DNA from: Phycomyces nitens
Lineage: Eukaryota > Mucoromycota > Mucoromycetes > Mucorales > Phycomycetaceae
NCBI GenBank assembly: GCA_022702545.1
Contig: JAHRBC010000005.1
Coordinates: 2,046,001 to 2,110,000, forward strand
Direction of reading: 5' to 3'
DNA: 64,000 bases
In this document: in pieces, positions 22,593-34,453 of the stretch
Position numbering within the stretch: position 1 is the stretch's first letter
Layout of the letters: the number at the start of each line of letters is the position of its first letter
Notes under the pieces: generated by a model
The model's input: the letters and a program-made list of their open reading frames with translations, nothing else
What the model was told of the DNA's origin: nothing
The model's database searches: none
Translations under genes and position numbers: made by a program

Positions 22593-23433
22593 GATGTGTA
22601 TAAAAGCGAATTAAAGTAAGCTAGGTTAACAGGCACGGACAGCCGGCTATTTGGATCACTTGGTTTTGCCCTTCTGAGCTGAGACAAAAAAAAATGGGAA
22701 AAATTCTTACACCTTCCATTCTACGTCATCGACAGTCACCAATAGTATCTAGAGTGGGATGGACGATGGGGTTTTGTGACCAATGGCAGACTGGTGTTTG
22801 TGTCTTTGTTTTGGTTCCAAGGCTGGTTACTAGTTTCCCTCATTTTTTCTTTCTTTCAAATAGAAAGGGAGTCTAAATGAAAAAGACAAAAGAAAAACAT
22901 AGTCAAAGCGTCTAATAGGAGACCATTTGTTCTCCTTTGATTACGAAATAATCATTATTACTCTCACTAATTGTGCTCATCATTAGTATTATTAATTGTG
23001 TGCCTATATATATATAAATATATATATAAATATGTATATATGTATATATATTTTCTGACGGTATAATTCAATTGCCTTTTTAGAGGTAAATGTGTATAAT
23101 TATCACTATAAATTTATATTCGGCATCTAAATTAAATAGCCCAAATTATGGTCGTTTATGGAAAGTGATTTATCCCAGAACCAGGGATCAATTTGTCCAG
23201 GTACATCATGACTACCAACCATTTTCCTTGCTCTTACTGCGTTAATATGTTTGAGAGTAATATAATTTAGACAATAAAGATCATGATCAATAACATCAAA
23301 GGAGACAATTAAAGTGAATTGGAGGAATGCAAGAGTATGGTATGCCAATATTATGTTAAAGTAGTATCTTTTCACAAGAAAGGTGTGATTCGATCAATTG
23401 CAAACACACATACCTCTTACATTGTGTGTGGCT
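22593..23433. other. Intergenic, 5' region of Hsp110 and of the small secreted peptide gene
   Basis: A TATATA low-complexity tract lies at about 23003-23051. A minus-strand frame at 23127-23375 stays open for 82 codons but has no ATG at its start and no recognised motif. Confidence 0.45.
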
Positions 23434-23440
23434 ATATAAA
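23434..23440 (+). promoter_or_regulatory. TATA box of the small secreted peptide gene
   Basis: TATATAAAA sits about 62-68 nt upstream of the ATG at 23502. Confidence 0.5.
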
Positions 23441-23501
23441 AGGCCTGGATTATTGCAACTGTCAACCATATCATTTCTATTCTCTTGCAATTTACAACAA
23501 T

Positions 23502-23735
23502 ATGAACATCATCTTTGTCACCCTTCTTTTGGTTGCCTCGACTTTTGCTGCACCATTTGGACGAATCAGCTATGGAAAGATTGGCAGTGACGGAAAGACG
23601 ATTGGCATGGTAAGGTGTTGGTTGATGGTCCCAATAATTCTTACTCATCCCATTATATATATACACATATAGCTCAATAATGTGGCCGAAGGTGGACTCT
23701 TTAACGATAACTCCCAGGGATCTGGGCGAAACTAG
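23502..23735 (+). CDS. Small secreted peptide, 56 aa, two exons
   Basis: Exon 1 (23502-23609) encodes 36 residues and exon 2 (23673-23735) 20 residues plus TAG. The 63-nt intron has GTAAGG and ATAG ends. The N-terminus MNIIFVTLLLVASTFAAPFG is a clear signal peptide with predicted cleavage after TFA-A. The mature part is about 39 residues, rich in Gly, Asn and Ser (ISYGKIGSDGKTIGM, then LNNVAEGGLFNDNSQGSGRN), with no Cys. A TATA box precedes it. It is convergent with urease, 158 bp away. No family recognised; a secreted signalling peptide, small effector or wall-associated peptide are possibilities. Confidence 0.65.
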
Positions 23736-23893
23736 AAACATGATAATCTCTGCATATATCGGATACCTTTCATCATCTCATCATTTCATTTCATACAATT
23801 TTACAATAAAAATATGGATATTTACAAAAGATATTTTTTATCAAGATACTAAGATTAAAAAAAAATAAGGGGAGGAGGAGGGGTATTATAGTA

Positions 23894-26550
23894 TTAGAAA
23901 AGGAAGACAGATTGAGTGAGGGGCAGGCTGGAGACAGGGTCGCACACACAGTGTTTTCCATCAGCAGTAACTCGATAGGTCTCTGGATCAATGGTAATCT
24001 TGGGCATTGCATCGTTGAGCAGCATGTCCTTCTTGGATACATTGCGGCAATTCTTCACAGCCTCGGCACGCTTCTTGAGTCCGTACTTTTGGACAGTGTT
24101 GGTGTCCAAGGACAGTTTGGATACAAACACCATGCAGCTCTTTGAAAGACTAGATGGATAGGCACCAAACATTGGGCGTGAAATGACAGGCTGGGTGGTA
24201 GGAATCGAGCCATTTGCATCGCCCATCTGGCCCCAGATGATCACACCTCCCTTTAGAATCAACTCTGGCTTGGTGCCAAAGAACTCTGGCTTGAATACCA
24301 CCAGATCTGCAACCTTGCCAACCTCAATAGAACCAATCAAGTGGCTGACACCATGCGCACGGGCAACGTTAATTGTGTACTTTGCAATATAACGCTTGAT
24401 TCTAAAGTTGTCGCCCTGGACATCCTTGTCTTCGGCCAACTTTCCACGCTGGTCTTTCATCTTGCTGGCCGTCTTCCATGTTCTCAGCACAACCTCACCA
24501 GCTCTACCCATGGCCTGGGAGTCTGAACTAATGATACTAATTGCACCCATGTCATGGAGCACATCTTCGGCTGCAATTGTCTCTGCACGGATACGACTCT
24601 CGGCAAATGCAACGTCTTCGGGAATGTTCTTGGACAAGTGGTGGCAGACCATCAACATGTCTACGTGCTCGTCCAGAGTGTTGGTCGTGAATGGACGGGT
24701 TGGGTTGGTAGACGAAGGCAATACGTTGGGCTCACTGCACACTCGCATGACTAGAGAATGGTTAATATCGACAGTGGCAAATATACTTATATATATATAT
24801 ACTTACTGTCAGGAGCATGTCCTCCACCAGCACCCTCACTGTGATATGTGTGGATAGTGCGACCCTTAAAGGCAGCAATCGAAGACTCAACAAAGCCAGC
24901 CTCGTTGAGAGTGTCGGTGTGAATCGTTGCCTGGACATCAAGTTCGTCACACACATTTAAACAGGCGTCAATAGATGCTGGAGTAGTTCCCCAGTCCTCA
25001 TGAAGTTTGAGACCAAGACAACCAGCCTTGATGTGCTCGACAAGTTCCTTTGTAGAAGAACAGTTTCCTTTGCCAGTAAAGCCAAAGTTCATGGGAATGT
25101 CATCAGTAGACTTCATCATAAACTCAATGTGGTGGTTTCCTGGCGTACAGGTTGTGGCGTTTGTTCCAGTGTTGGGGCCCGTACCACCACCGATCAGGGT
25201 CGTGACACCGCTTGCAATTGACTGACAGACGTTGTTAGTTAGATAAACACAACAGACAAAGTGCTTACCTCATAGCAGATCTGGGGACAAATAAAGTGGA
25301 CATGGGCATCAATGGCACCCGCAGTAAAGATCTTGCCTTCACCTGCCAATGCCTCTGTGCCCGCACCAACAATCATACCCGGAGTAACGCCTTCCATGAC
25401 ATCTGGGTTGCCAGCCTTTCCAATGCCCGCAATTATACCGTTCTTGACACCAATGTCGGCCTTGTAGATCCCATGCACATCGATAATCAGACAATTGGTG
25501 ATCACCAGATCGAGTACATCCGCATCCGCCCGGTCAGTACTTTGGCCCATTCCCTCCCGCAAGACCTTTCCACCGCCAAATTTGCACTCATCGCCATAGA
25601 CCGTATAGTCCTTTTCAACACGGGCCCACAGTGAAGTGTCGCCCAGACGGACCAAATCTCCAGTGGTTGGTCCAAAATGGTCGGCGTAATATTCACGGTC
25701 AAGTTCATAAGCAGGCGCATGAGGCAACAGAGGCGTGTTGGCATCGTGCTTGAACCCCTGGACGGTCAGCTTTGACATGATGGACGGAAGACGCGAAAAG
25801 TCGACAGGGCCAGATGCCAGGCTGTTTCCACCACTGATGACCTTGTTTCCGCCAATCTCGACCAATGTGACGGTCTTGAAATCTCCGGGCTCAAAGCGGA
25901 CGGCCGACCCAGCAGGAATGTCGAGTCGCATGCCATACGAAAGTGCACGGTTGAAATGGAGGGCAGCATTTGTTTCGATAAAGTGGTAGTGGGACCCAAC
26001 CTGGATTGGCCGGTCTCCATGGTTGGTGACAGTCAAGGAGATTCTTCTGCGGTTTGGATTGAGGGTGATCTTTCCTGGCAAGACCACAATGGCACCTGGG
26101 GCATCTGTCTTTGCCCGGCTGGCAGGAGCAGCAAACAGACTGGGATCAGGTACAGGCAGAAATGAGCCATAGAGGGCCATGGTGAGGTTGCCGGCATCTG
26201 TGCAGATTGGGTCATGGACAGTGACGAGATAAGTCCCGTCTGGAAAGGTGCCTTCGACCTGGACCTCATGAACAGTGTCGCAGGCATCAGGCAAAACGTG
26301 TCTTCTTCCGAGCATCTGCTTGCCCATGTCCATCAACTGTGCGACAGAGTAGACACCATCTCTCATGAATTCCAACAGTTGGGATGCAATAAGTGCCGTG
26401 GCCTCTGCATGGTTGAGTCTGATGCCGCGCGCAAGTCGTTTCTGGGCAAGAAAGCCGACTAGATGGAAATGTCAGTATCCTTGGATAGATCAAATGGGAT
26501 TTACCTTGGTGCAAAAGAAGCTTGTCAATCTCACGAGGTACCAGACGCAT
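23894..26550 (-). CDS. URE1: Urease, 835 aa
   Basis: Exons 26505-26550, 25269-26458, 24807-25221 and 23894-24750 sum to 2508 nt. The single chain fuses the gamma ([15 protein letters not shown]...), beta ([15 protein letters not shown]) and alpha parts, as in fungal and plant ureases. Nickel-site residues are present: HVH in DAHVHF, the carbamylated Lys in GLKLHEDWG, His in HTDTLNEAG and [15 protein letters not shown] (including the last Asp ligand). The mobile flap MVCHHL with its catalytic His is also present. Reaction: urea to ammonia and carbamate in the cytosol. It needs nickel and accessory proteins, which are not in this window. The gene appears complete and functional. Confidence 0.97.
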
Positions 26551-26594
26551 CGCTTAAGTGAAGAAGAAGAAGAGACAGAGCCAAGAGTTGCAAT

Positions 26595-26680
26595 GATAAT
26601 TATAATAATTATTATATTATATTATTATTATCAGTATTTTGAGTCGACGCTTATCAGTCTTTACAAACTGGGCTTGATAA
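26595..26680. promoter_or_regulatory. Cluster of four GATA motifs upstream of urease
   Basis: GATAA cores occur at 26595-26599 (+), 26628-26632 (-), 26651-26655 (-) and 26676-26680 (+), within 130 bp upstream of the urease ATG. Fungal urease genes are commonly controlled by GATA-type nitrogen regulators, so a nitrogen-response element is a reasonable inference. Part of the tract is simple AT-rich sequence. Confidence 0.35.
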
Positions 26681-27831
26681 GCAAATCTACAAGATTGACT
26701 GGTTTTTGTCTCCCTGTTTTTTCTTAATATGGACTATAGATAGTGGATTGGATTGCCTTTTTTGTAAATAACTGGAGCCTTGTTATCTCTGTCTTTTTAT
26801 TCCTAGCCTATTCTACAAGCCTATTGGCCACAAGGTTTGAATATAGAATGTTATATTTGCAAAAAAGTTTAATACTTGATATTTCGACTGTTAGCCAATC
26901 ATACTCTTTTTCTTTATCTCTTTGCAAGCATACATTCTCACGTATATCCATGCGTACATGAGAGTTTCCATTCATTCTCTTGATAGCACAGAATCAAAGC
27001 TATCATCCAATCGAATTTCGGCCATGAATACCGGGGCAATATCTCTTAAAGACTAATCATACCAAGACGCTGGTTCAAAGCCACCAGGTGTCTTGGATTG
27101 GCCAGGACTAACCTTTAGATTCAATTGTGGTTTACGAGGACAATAAGATCAATTGCTTAAACTTTTTTTTCATCTTTTAGGTTACACTGCAAACACTAAA
27201 ATTGACATCTAGGGCAAGAGAAAGAAGAAAGAAACGCCTTTTTATCCTTCTCCCCATTTTTGGAATTTATTTTTAAAATAAATATCCTTTCTAAACAAGG
27301 CATTTATTCCACATCACTCTATAGTCCTTTAAGGTCCTTTCTTTTACTCTTTGGACATAGTGATGTATATCCCGCAGTTGATTACTAATAGTTCCTTTTT
27401 TAATATATAGATCAATATGATATCCAGATGCTGAGCATCCATGTTCAAATACCTCGTTCTGATTATTAATGTGGTTACATTGATCAATGTTCAAATATCC
27501 AGAGATTGACAAGCCTTCGTGTGATAAATGTATTGGCTTGGAGCCCAAACTTCCTTCTTTTTATATATATATTTTCTTGAACTCAATATCTATTCATGAT
27601 TGTATCTCAACGTCTGCCCATCGAATGACTTGTGGAGTACACCCAGCATATTGCTTCTAGAGGTTACCATGGGGGGTGTTTACAGAGTTTCATTTAGTAG
27701 AATTGCCCACAGTATGGTTATTCTCAGTCTTATTTAGGTAACCATGTCATTACTTCAGAACAGTTTATAAAACAGGGATTAGTTGATAAATATCACTAGA
27801 ATGTACACACGTTTATCCATTCATTTTCATC
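26681..27831. other. Intergenic between urease and the F-box gene
   Basis: No gene supported. A minus-strand frame at 27291-27548 stays open for 85 codons with mixed composition but starts without ATG; it may be a gene relic. Confidence 0.45.
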
Positions 27832-29700
27832 ATGAGAAGCTCCCTTTTTCCTTTCGAGATCCTCTCAAAAATCGCCAGTTTTCTCCCAAAGAGCGACCAA
27901 GCAGCCTGTAGTCATGTCTGTAAAGTATGGAAGATCCCCTTTCAAGAGGCCATGTGGAACACGCTAGAGATTATGAGCGACACCAAACTCGCCGAAATAT
28001 GCAGCGCAACAAACGACAGAAAGATTTATCACACAAATGGCCATCTGGTACGAACATTGATCTTTGGTAAATGGCTCAAGACAAGCGATCTCCAACTTTT
28101 GACAGTCCAGAAACGCTTTCAGAAAATAAGTCGGCTTTATATCAGAGAAAAGGGTATCACAACCAGTCTTGGCCAATCTTCAGATTGGGGTCTCTGGAAG
28201 GCATTGACCCACCTGGATATCTGTATCTCTAGCTTATACCTGGAAAACGAATCGAGAGATTTGCTCAAGGTTCTCGCCTGTCTGCCAAATATTAGGCGAC
28301 TAGAATGTCGACAAAGACATGGCTATACGTGGCAATACACCTTGGAGGAGTTTGAGGCTCTTCACGCTTGCATACCCCAAGCTGAGTATCTCTCACTGAC
28401 CCTTGACCTTGCCCCATTCACCGATCAAAACAAGCGCATTGTTGCAGAAACACGGCCCACACGATGCTTAAAGGTATTAAAGCTTCGAATGGACAAGGCT
28501 GATCTTCGGTGGCTGTATTACTTTGCTATCAAATATCCAGCCTTACACACCGTTGAATGGAACGCGGATATCCAAGCAGAAACAACCAATGAATATAGAC
28601 AAGAGACACTGTCAATGCTCTCGACACTTTCCAGCCCATTTTCACAATTGGAGAATGTTCTGATGGACGGAACACCCGGAAGAGAATGGTGGTATATTAC
28701 ATTTCTCGAACTCTTGGGAAATTTCAATACCACAGTAAAGCACATTGGATATCTCATGCGTTATGGGCAAACTAAGCCAGATCTAGAGAAAAGAATCATT
28801 CAAAATTGTGCACAAGTCAGACCCACCAAACTTTCCCTCAAGTTCATGTCAAGTGATCTAGAATTTGCTGATCCAAGTACGATTCCAGTAACAATTGGGG
28901 TCTGTCAGAGTATCACAGACTTGCGCATAGACGCTCTCACACTCTCGGTTGCAGTCGACATTCTCTTGGACAAATGTCCGTCTTTGAAAAGACTCAAATT
29001 GGCTGCAAACTCGCTCAGTATCGCCAAAGGTGTCACTGGCTTCCATGGAGTACGCCTGATTGAATTCGTGGGATCAAGAATATGTGTTGGTGTGCTTGGA
29101 CACCTATCCTTTCATTGCAGAAGCTTGAACTACCTTAGGTTAACAAAAATGGAGATCATTGGACCGATGCACGAAAACGGACACGTCTCGCTCGACATGC
29201 TCTACAGCCACCTAGAGTATCTTCAACTTACCTGTGTGTCATTTTCGGCATCAGACGGCAATGAATTCAAGGTTTCGACTGTAATTAATTTCGTTGCCCT
29301 CGATCAGCTCAATATGGTTCCACAGCATGATAATAGTCTCAGCCCAATCCTGCCAACTAAAGATCCCAATCCCATATTTTCCAGTCTGCTCCCATGGATC
29401 CACATGTATTGTGTCTGGGACGGAACCTATGAATTAATCAAGTCGAGAAGCTTGGCAGCCGAGGAAGCTGTGCATGTCCAGGAATATTATCAGTCTTTTC
29501 AAAAGAGAAAAAGGGCTGCAATTCATTCGACAGAAAGACGTCGGTCTTATCTTGGACAGCTGGATCAAGAGTACTGGAGAGACGATCTTGATCGAGGGTT
29601 TGTTTTATTTCGGTGCGGATCCGTAAAGAACTATTGCATTGCTACTCTCGGGCACCATGACGATGTGTTCTGGGATAGGCTCCAGGGCCAGTTTATGTAG
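27832..29700 (+). CDS. F-box protein with leucine-rich-repeat-like body, 622 aa, intronless
   Basis: An F-box occupies residues 3-45 (LFPFEILSKIASFLPKSDQAACSHVCKVWKIPF...MWNTLEI pattern). The rest alternates short Leu-rich strands and helices such as TRCLKVLKLRMDKADLRWL, CPSLKRLKLAAN and CRSLNYLRLTKMEIIG, as in degenerate LRR solenoids of fungal FBXL proteins. Family role: substrate adaptor of SCF (Skp1-cullin-F-box) ubiquitin ligases, with the LRR part choosing the target. The substrate is unknown. Such genes are often expanded families in Mucoromycota. It is convergent with the permease gene (188 bp apart). Confidence 0.8.
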   Translation: MRSSLFPFEILSKIASFLPKSDQAACSHVCKVWKIPFQEAMWNTLEIMSDTKLAEICSATNDRKIYHTNGHLVRTLIFGKWLKTSDLQLLTVQKRFQKISRLYIREKGITTSLGQSSDWGLWKALTHLDICISSLYLENESRDLLKVLACLPNIRRLECRQRHGYTWQYTLEEFEALHACIPQAEYLSLTLDLAPFTDQNKRIVAETRPTRCLKVLKLRMDKADLRWLYYFAIKYPALHTVEWNADIQAETTNEYRQETLSMLSTLSSPFSQLENVLMDGTPGREWWYITFLELLGNFNTTVKHIGYLMRYGQTKPDLEKRIIQNCAQVRPTKLSLKFMSSDLEFADPSTIPVTIGVCQSITDLRIDALTLSVAVDILLDKCPSLKRLKLAANSLSIAKGVTGFHGVRLIEFVGSRICVGVLGHLSFHCRSLNYLRLTKMEIIGPMHENGHVSLDMLYSHLEYLQLTCVSFSASDGNEFKVSTVINFVALDQLNMVPQHDNSLSPILPTKDPNPIFSSLLPWIHMYCVWDGTYELIKSRSLAAEEAVHVQEYYQSFQKRKRAAIHSTERRRSYLGQLDQEYWRDDLDRGFVLFRCGSVKNYCIATLGHHDDVFWDRLQGQFM

Positions 29701-29888
29701 TCTTTGTTCCTTCATTCAATATCAAATAAAACACATTATTATTATTTTTGCATTGGTACTTGGTAGCTTAGAAACAAAATTGGGGAGGTCAAGCAATATT
29801 TAATGGGCAAGTTTGATAAAAAGATATATTATACAAGAATAGAAAAAAACTAAAATAAAATAAAGGTATTGTTGGTTTCGGCTTGTTT

Positions 29889-31554
29889 TTACTTGTGGAA
29901 AACATGATCCTTTTCAGTACTGGAGGACTCGAGTTCGATCTGGCTAATATGAGGCTTGCCATCTCCAAACTCTTCCACGTCCACTGGCTCATCAACATAA
30001 CGAACCATATGGCAGCCCCAGACGGCATAAAATAAGACGTATACGTATGCAATCAGGGGAATAACAAAGGATATGTGAATACCAACACTATCCTTGATTG
30101 CTGCCTGGACAGGTGGAAGTAGAGCACCGCCTCCAACACCCATAATAACTATTTGGTGTATGGAACGTTAGCCAGTTTATCGATTTTTGCCCTAAATACC
30201 TACCCATTGATGCTCCCCGTTTGTAGTTGCGACCCAGGTCTCTAGTGGCCAGAGCAAAGATGGTTGGATACATGACAGACTCAAAGAACAAGAGGACCAA
30301 GAGAGAGTAGGTGGTCTTTGGAGTGCGCATGGCAATAATAAAAATGTTTGTGATTGAAGCGCACGCAGAAAAGACGGCCATCAGGTAATCTGCTCTGAAT
30401 TTGCGCAAAAGAATGGCACCAATAATACGACCAACAGTAAAGCACAGCTGACCATAGGACAGCAGTTGAGAGCTATAAGAGTCCTTGAATCCGCCGACTT
30501 CATTTCCGTAAAAAATGAAAAGAGAAGCGACACAGACTTGGGCACCAGTGTAACAGAATTGGGCAAGCGCACCAAGCAAGAGGTGTGGAGAAGCAAGTGA
30601 AGCGCGTCGAATAGTGACACCCGTGGCAGCAGCCTCGGCAGCCATCATGGCTTCTTCGTCTACCTCTGGGATACGCGCAAAACAAAACAGGACGCCGATA
30701 AAAAACACACCTTTGTGCATAGATTAGGATAACGTGTAATGATTCTATATGGTAGTAAAGTATTAACTTACCACATGCGACACCAATATATGTCCATTTG
30801 ACGGTTTCCAAACTATCTGTTGCGCCTTCATCTCCACCAAAGAAGGCATACGAGGCTATAACTGGAGCAACGGCAGAGGCGATACCATTGAAGGCCTGGG
30901 CTACATTGATACGGAAAGGAGCCCATTTGCGAGATCCGATAATTGCAATATATGTGTTTGCGCCTTTTAAGAATGGTAATAAGTATTTGAGGTAATAAAC
31001 TATATAAAAAAAACACCTTTAACTTACAGTTCTCAAGAGTGGCCAGTCCACATGCAATGACAAAGAGAGAGGCAACGAAGCCTCCGTATTGGAGTGTAAC
31101 TGCTGATGGATAGAATCCAATGGCACCAATAACATAAAGGGCCAGACCAAAGATGATTGCACGCTTGTAGCCAAACCGTTTTGAAATCATACCAGCACTG
31201 CATCAATGTAAGATCAGGGTATTTATTGGGTGTATTGCTAACTTACGGTATACTGAACACAAAGTAGGCACCAAAGTAAGCAACCTGCATAAAAGTTGTC
31301 TGTGTGGTTGCTGTTTAAAGCATCCAAAAGAGATTAGGATCCAAACGAGATCGAGCAACTAAAGTGAACCTACAGATGTGAAGTACATTCTGAAAATGCT
31401 TATTTAAAGTATCGAGAAGACCGTAACTGAACCCCCAGAGAAAGAAGAGGACAGTAACCAAGGCACCAGGGATCAAGTAACTTGGGGTTTCTGGATTGTC
31501 TGGATCAACTTGCTTTTTTGCAAATATTGACTTGGATTTTTGAAATAAAGACAT
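29889..31554 (-). CDS. MFS sugar permease, FHS (fucose/glucose/galactose:H+) family
   Basis: The start MSLFQKSKSIFAKK at 31554 is followed by SYLIPGALVTVLFFLWGFSYGLLDTLNKHFQ. This FLWGF...LN(K)HFQ block is diagnostic of the FucP/GluP-type FHS family. Exons then read through QVAYFGAYFVFSIPAG, KRFGYKRAIIFGLALYVIGA, ACGLATLENCANTYIAIIG, and a C-terminal half with FYGNEVGGFKDSYSSQLLSYGQ and SVMYPTIFALATRDLG. About 12 hydrophobic segments are visible. At least five introns interrupt it (for example around 31200-31250 and 30975-31025). The cytosolic C-terminal tail is acidic. Likely plasma-membrane hexose or fucose uptake by proton symport; substrate not certain. Confidence 0.88.
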
Positions 31555-32515
31555 TGGAAACAAGTAAAAAGGCTTTGCGATGTTTATTAAAAAAACACTA
31601 TGAATATTTATAAGCTTCTGGTCGAGAGGGAATATGCGGCTAGATATATGACGAAGCCGCTTAATGCTTTCCACTTTTCCCACCATTTGGAAAGCGGGGT
31701 ATGCAAACTGAACACAAGCAAAGTAAAAGATCAACCACGGCTGGTTATTAAGCTCACAGAATACATTACAGAGCTATTTCGATGGATAAAGACAAGCTAG
31801 AGACGGATAGCTTTGATGCCCTTTATTTAATGGCTTTGATCTTTTTGCATTTTGCCACTATAGGCATGTTGGCAAGATTTCATTTGGTTTTGATTTGTGC
31901 TTTCCTGATTCTCTCTCGGAGATTTGTTGCGGAATAGTGCAACCTCAGAACATTATTACCAGCCAAAGATGATCACATATCAGATCCCTGCTCTTTACCC
32001 TATTAGTCTTCGTGGGGAAAATGGTCACTGGGTCCTTGGTGGATTGAAATGAACCTGGTGCGCTTAAAGAGATGCTTATTAGATAGATTATTGTTAAATA
32101 TATGCTTATTATATAAAGATAATTATAGGTGTCATAGAGATCAATGGACCTATCCAAAAAACCTGGTGTCTATGGTGATTTGGTACCATGGAGATCGATT
32201 TGCAGAAAACGCTGTTGGAATATACAGGACAGGTTTACATAATACAGCCACGGGGGGACGTTTTTGATTAATTCAAGTCGTGTCAGGTGACCCACATACC
32301 TTGGTGCTACTGTGTGTCACTGGCAGGGTAACAAACCTACCTTTACAGAAACAATATGTCGAGAATACAGCCAATCTCTCCAACTAGCCCTGAATTCAAA
32401 GGAATCTTGGAACTTAATATTATCTACGAAGCTGGTAACAGATCTCTGTCTCACCATTACTAAATTAACCCAAGAAAAACCCCATTTGACCCTCAATCCA
32501 CCTAATGTCAACCAG
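31555..32515. other. Intergenic; may contain 5' exons of the RhoGAP gene
   Basis: An ATG-started coding-like stretch MEIDLQKTLLEYTGQ lies at 32190-32234, and SGDPHTLVLLCVTG reads at about 32284-32325. Phases did not join cleanly to the exon at about 32517, so these are only candidates. Confidence 0.3.
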
Positions 32516-34156
32516 GTCTGGACAGCGAGAGTCGACCAATCTTGATTCTCTGTGCGGACAACCTTCCGGATCCAAAAGCAATCAACTACAACCTGATTCT
32601 TGGGTAAGACTGTCCAAGACTCCATTTGACAACAGAAACTAAAACTGACACTTTGAATCATAAAGGTTTATCTTGGCAAGACTGTAAGTTTTACTGCCTT
32701 TGACTCTCCAGTATTACTCTGTTTGCTTTTGGCTTGTGAAAATGCCAGCATAATAATTACAGAGGAGATTTTTTGGGGAAGATTTTGGGGTTAATGGGAT
32801 GTTTATTGATAGAGACGAGTTTGTTGAAAGCGATTATGTGCTTGTATTTTTTTCATCGCCAGCCAAATTCCGCCCTTCATGGCTATGGCTCCTTCAGGCC
32901 TATCGCTCACTGGACAGAAAGTAAGATGGTCTTGTAGGTACTATTGTTGAACGCGTCAATTGATAAACACCCTTTACAGATACAAAAAGAACCTCAAGGC
33001 TCTTTATGTACTCCATCTTACAAAGGGCTATCGTATCATATTTAACCTTGCAAATAAGATCACCAGGTAATTGCAATGGGATATATGATTTGACTTTATC
33101 TCACACGCTTATAGTCCAAAATTTGCCAAGAAGCTCCATTACCTTTCGTCTCTTGGTGACCTTCACTCAAGAGTCCCAATCTCACCCAACTTCATTCCTC
33201 AGTCTGTAGTTAGACATGATCGACAGTTGGCCGTACAGCCATCTGTACAAAAAACAAGGGAGGTTGGCCAAATGCGACCCGTTCCATTACCGCCATCTCT
33301 TGCCTTTGGAAGAACATTAGAAGATCTGGCGCGTATTGAGGGCAATGATAAACCGGATGGGTTTGTTCCCAGAGTAGTCAGGGAGCTCGTGGAGCACCTA
33401 CGGATCCATGGTAAGGAAAATGAAGCAGTATGATACGCGTTAACAAAGTGTTTAGGAATCGATAAGGAAGGGCTGTTTAGAAAGTCTCCTTCGAGCAAAG
33501 AACTTCGAACTATAAAAGATGCGTTTAATCGCGGTATGTACGGGCTAATTGGGAATATGGAGGTTATTGACAGCCTTTAAATAAACAGGCGAATCTGTTG
33601 ACCTGGGCCAATGTGGAGTAGAAGTCTCTGCCTCGCTTCTCAAGGTATTTATCAGAGAATTGCCAGAACCTTTGATATCCATCGAGACCGTGCAGGACAT
33701 TGGATTTATTCCAGGTGAGACTTAACAATGAGGACGCGCCGCTTCAAAAAGAGAGGGTGAGCTTGGCATGGTTAATTTACTATCCCGTCTGTAATGTTAA
33801 ACACAGAATCCTATTCGACCGACCAAATCGAATTCGTAAAGGCAAAAATAGAGCCGACATATGTCAAAAAACCCTTTGAGGCCGCTCTCTTAAAATATCT
33901 GCTGGCCTTTTTGAGAGATGTGTCCGAGAATTCAGACAAGAACCTAATGACCATCCACAACCTTGCCGTCGTGTTTACTCCCAATCTTATCCGGGTGGCT
34001 GAAAAGGACAAGGAGGTCTTGTCAGATACAGAAGACGCTGAAAAGGTAGTGTCTGCAAATGCAGGGCTCTACTTGCACCAAATGAACCAAGGCATTGGCT
34101 TGGTGCGGCTCTTGATTAACGAGCGGGATCGTCCATTTGGTGGGTCTTCCAAATAG
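32516..34156 (+). CDS. Rho GTPase-activating protein with Sec14/BCH domain (ECM25/ARHGAP1-like), 5' end unresolved
   Basis: The first clear exon gives LDSESRPILILCADNLPDPK. It is followed by RDEFVESDYVLVFFSSPAKF, PSWLWLLQAYRSLDRK and RYKKNLKALYVLHLTKGYRI, the characteristic order of the Sec14-like BCH domain of p50RhoGAP/ECM25 proteins. After a linker with a Pro-rich piece (QMRPVPLPPSLAFG) comes the RhoGAP domain: FVPRVVRELVEHLRIHGIDKEGLFRKSP, containing the catalytic arginine finger in GLFRKSP, FIRELPEPLI, KYLLAFLRDVSENSDKNLMTIHNLAVVFTPNLIR. The stop is at 34156. Role: stimulates GTP hydrolysis by Rho/Cdc42-type GTPases at membranes; the PAK kinase at 42 kb is a downstream effector class of the same GTPases. 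The start codon is not established. Confidence 0.82.
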
Positions 34157-34246
34157 CGTATCTCTCTCTCTTTCTCTTTCTCTCTTATTTGTTCATACCG
34201 CGTTTGCTTGGCCAGATCAAGCGGAAATATGTTTATTACCACCCGA

Positions 34247-34276
34247 TAGTAAAAAAAAAAAAAAAAAAAAAAAAAA
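34247..34276. repeat. Poly(A) run of about 27-30 nt
   Basis: A long homopolymer between the RhoGAP stop and the tricalbin promoter; prone to sequencing length error. Confidence 0.8.
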
Positions 34277-34453
34277 CTCTGCTGCTCATACCCATGCATC
34301 TACTATATTATATTATTTTATTTTAAATTATTTAAAGAAAATTTTTTAGAGATCGCGATAAGCATAAAGTTAATTTCCCTTAATTGTTCTACTCTCCTTT
34401 TTCTCCTTTTTGTTTGTTTTCTTGAGCCATTAAAAAGGGCTGTTTGCTAGGAA

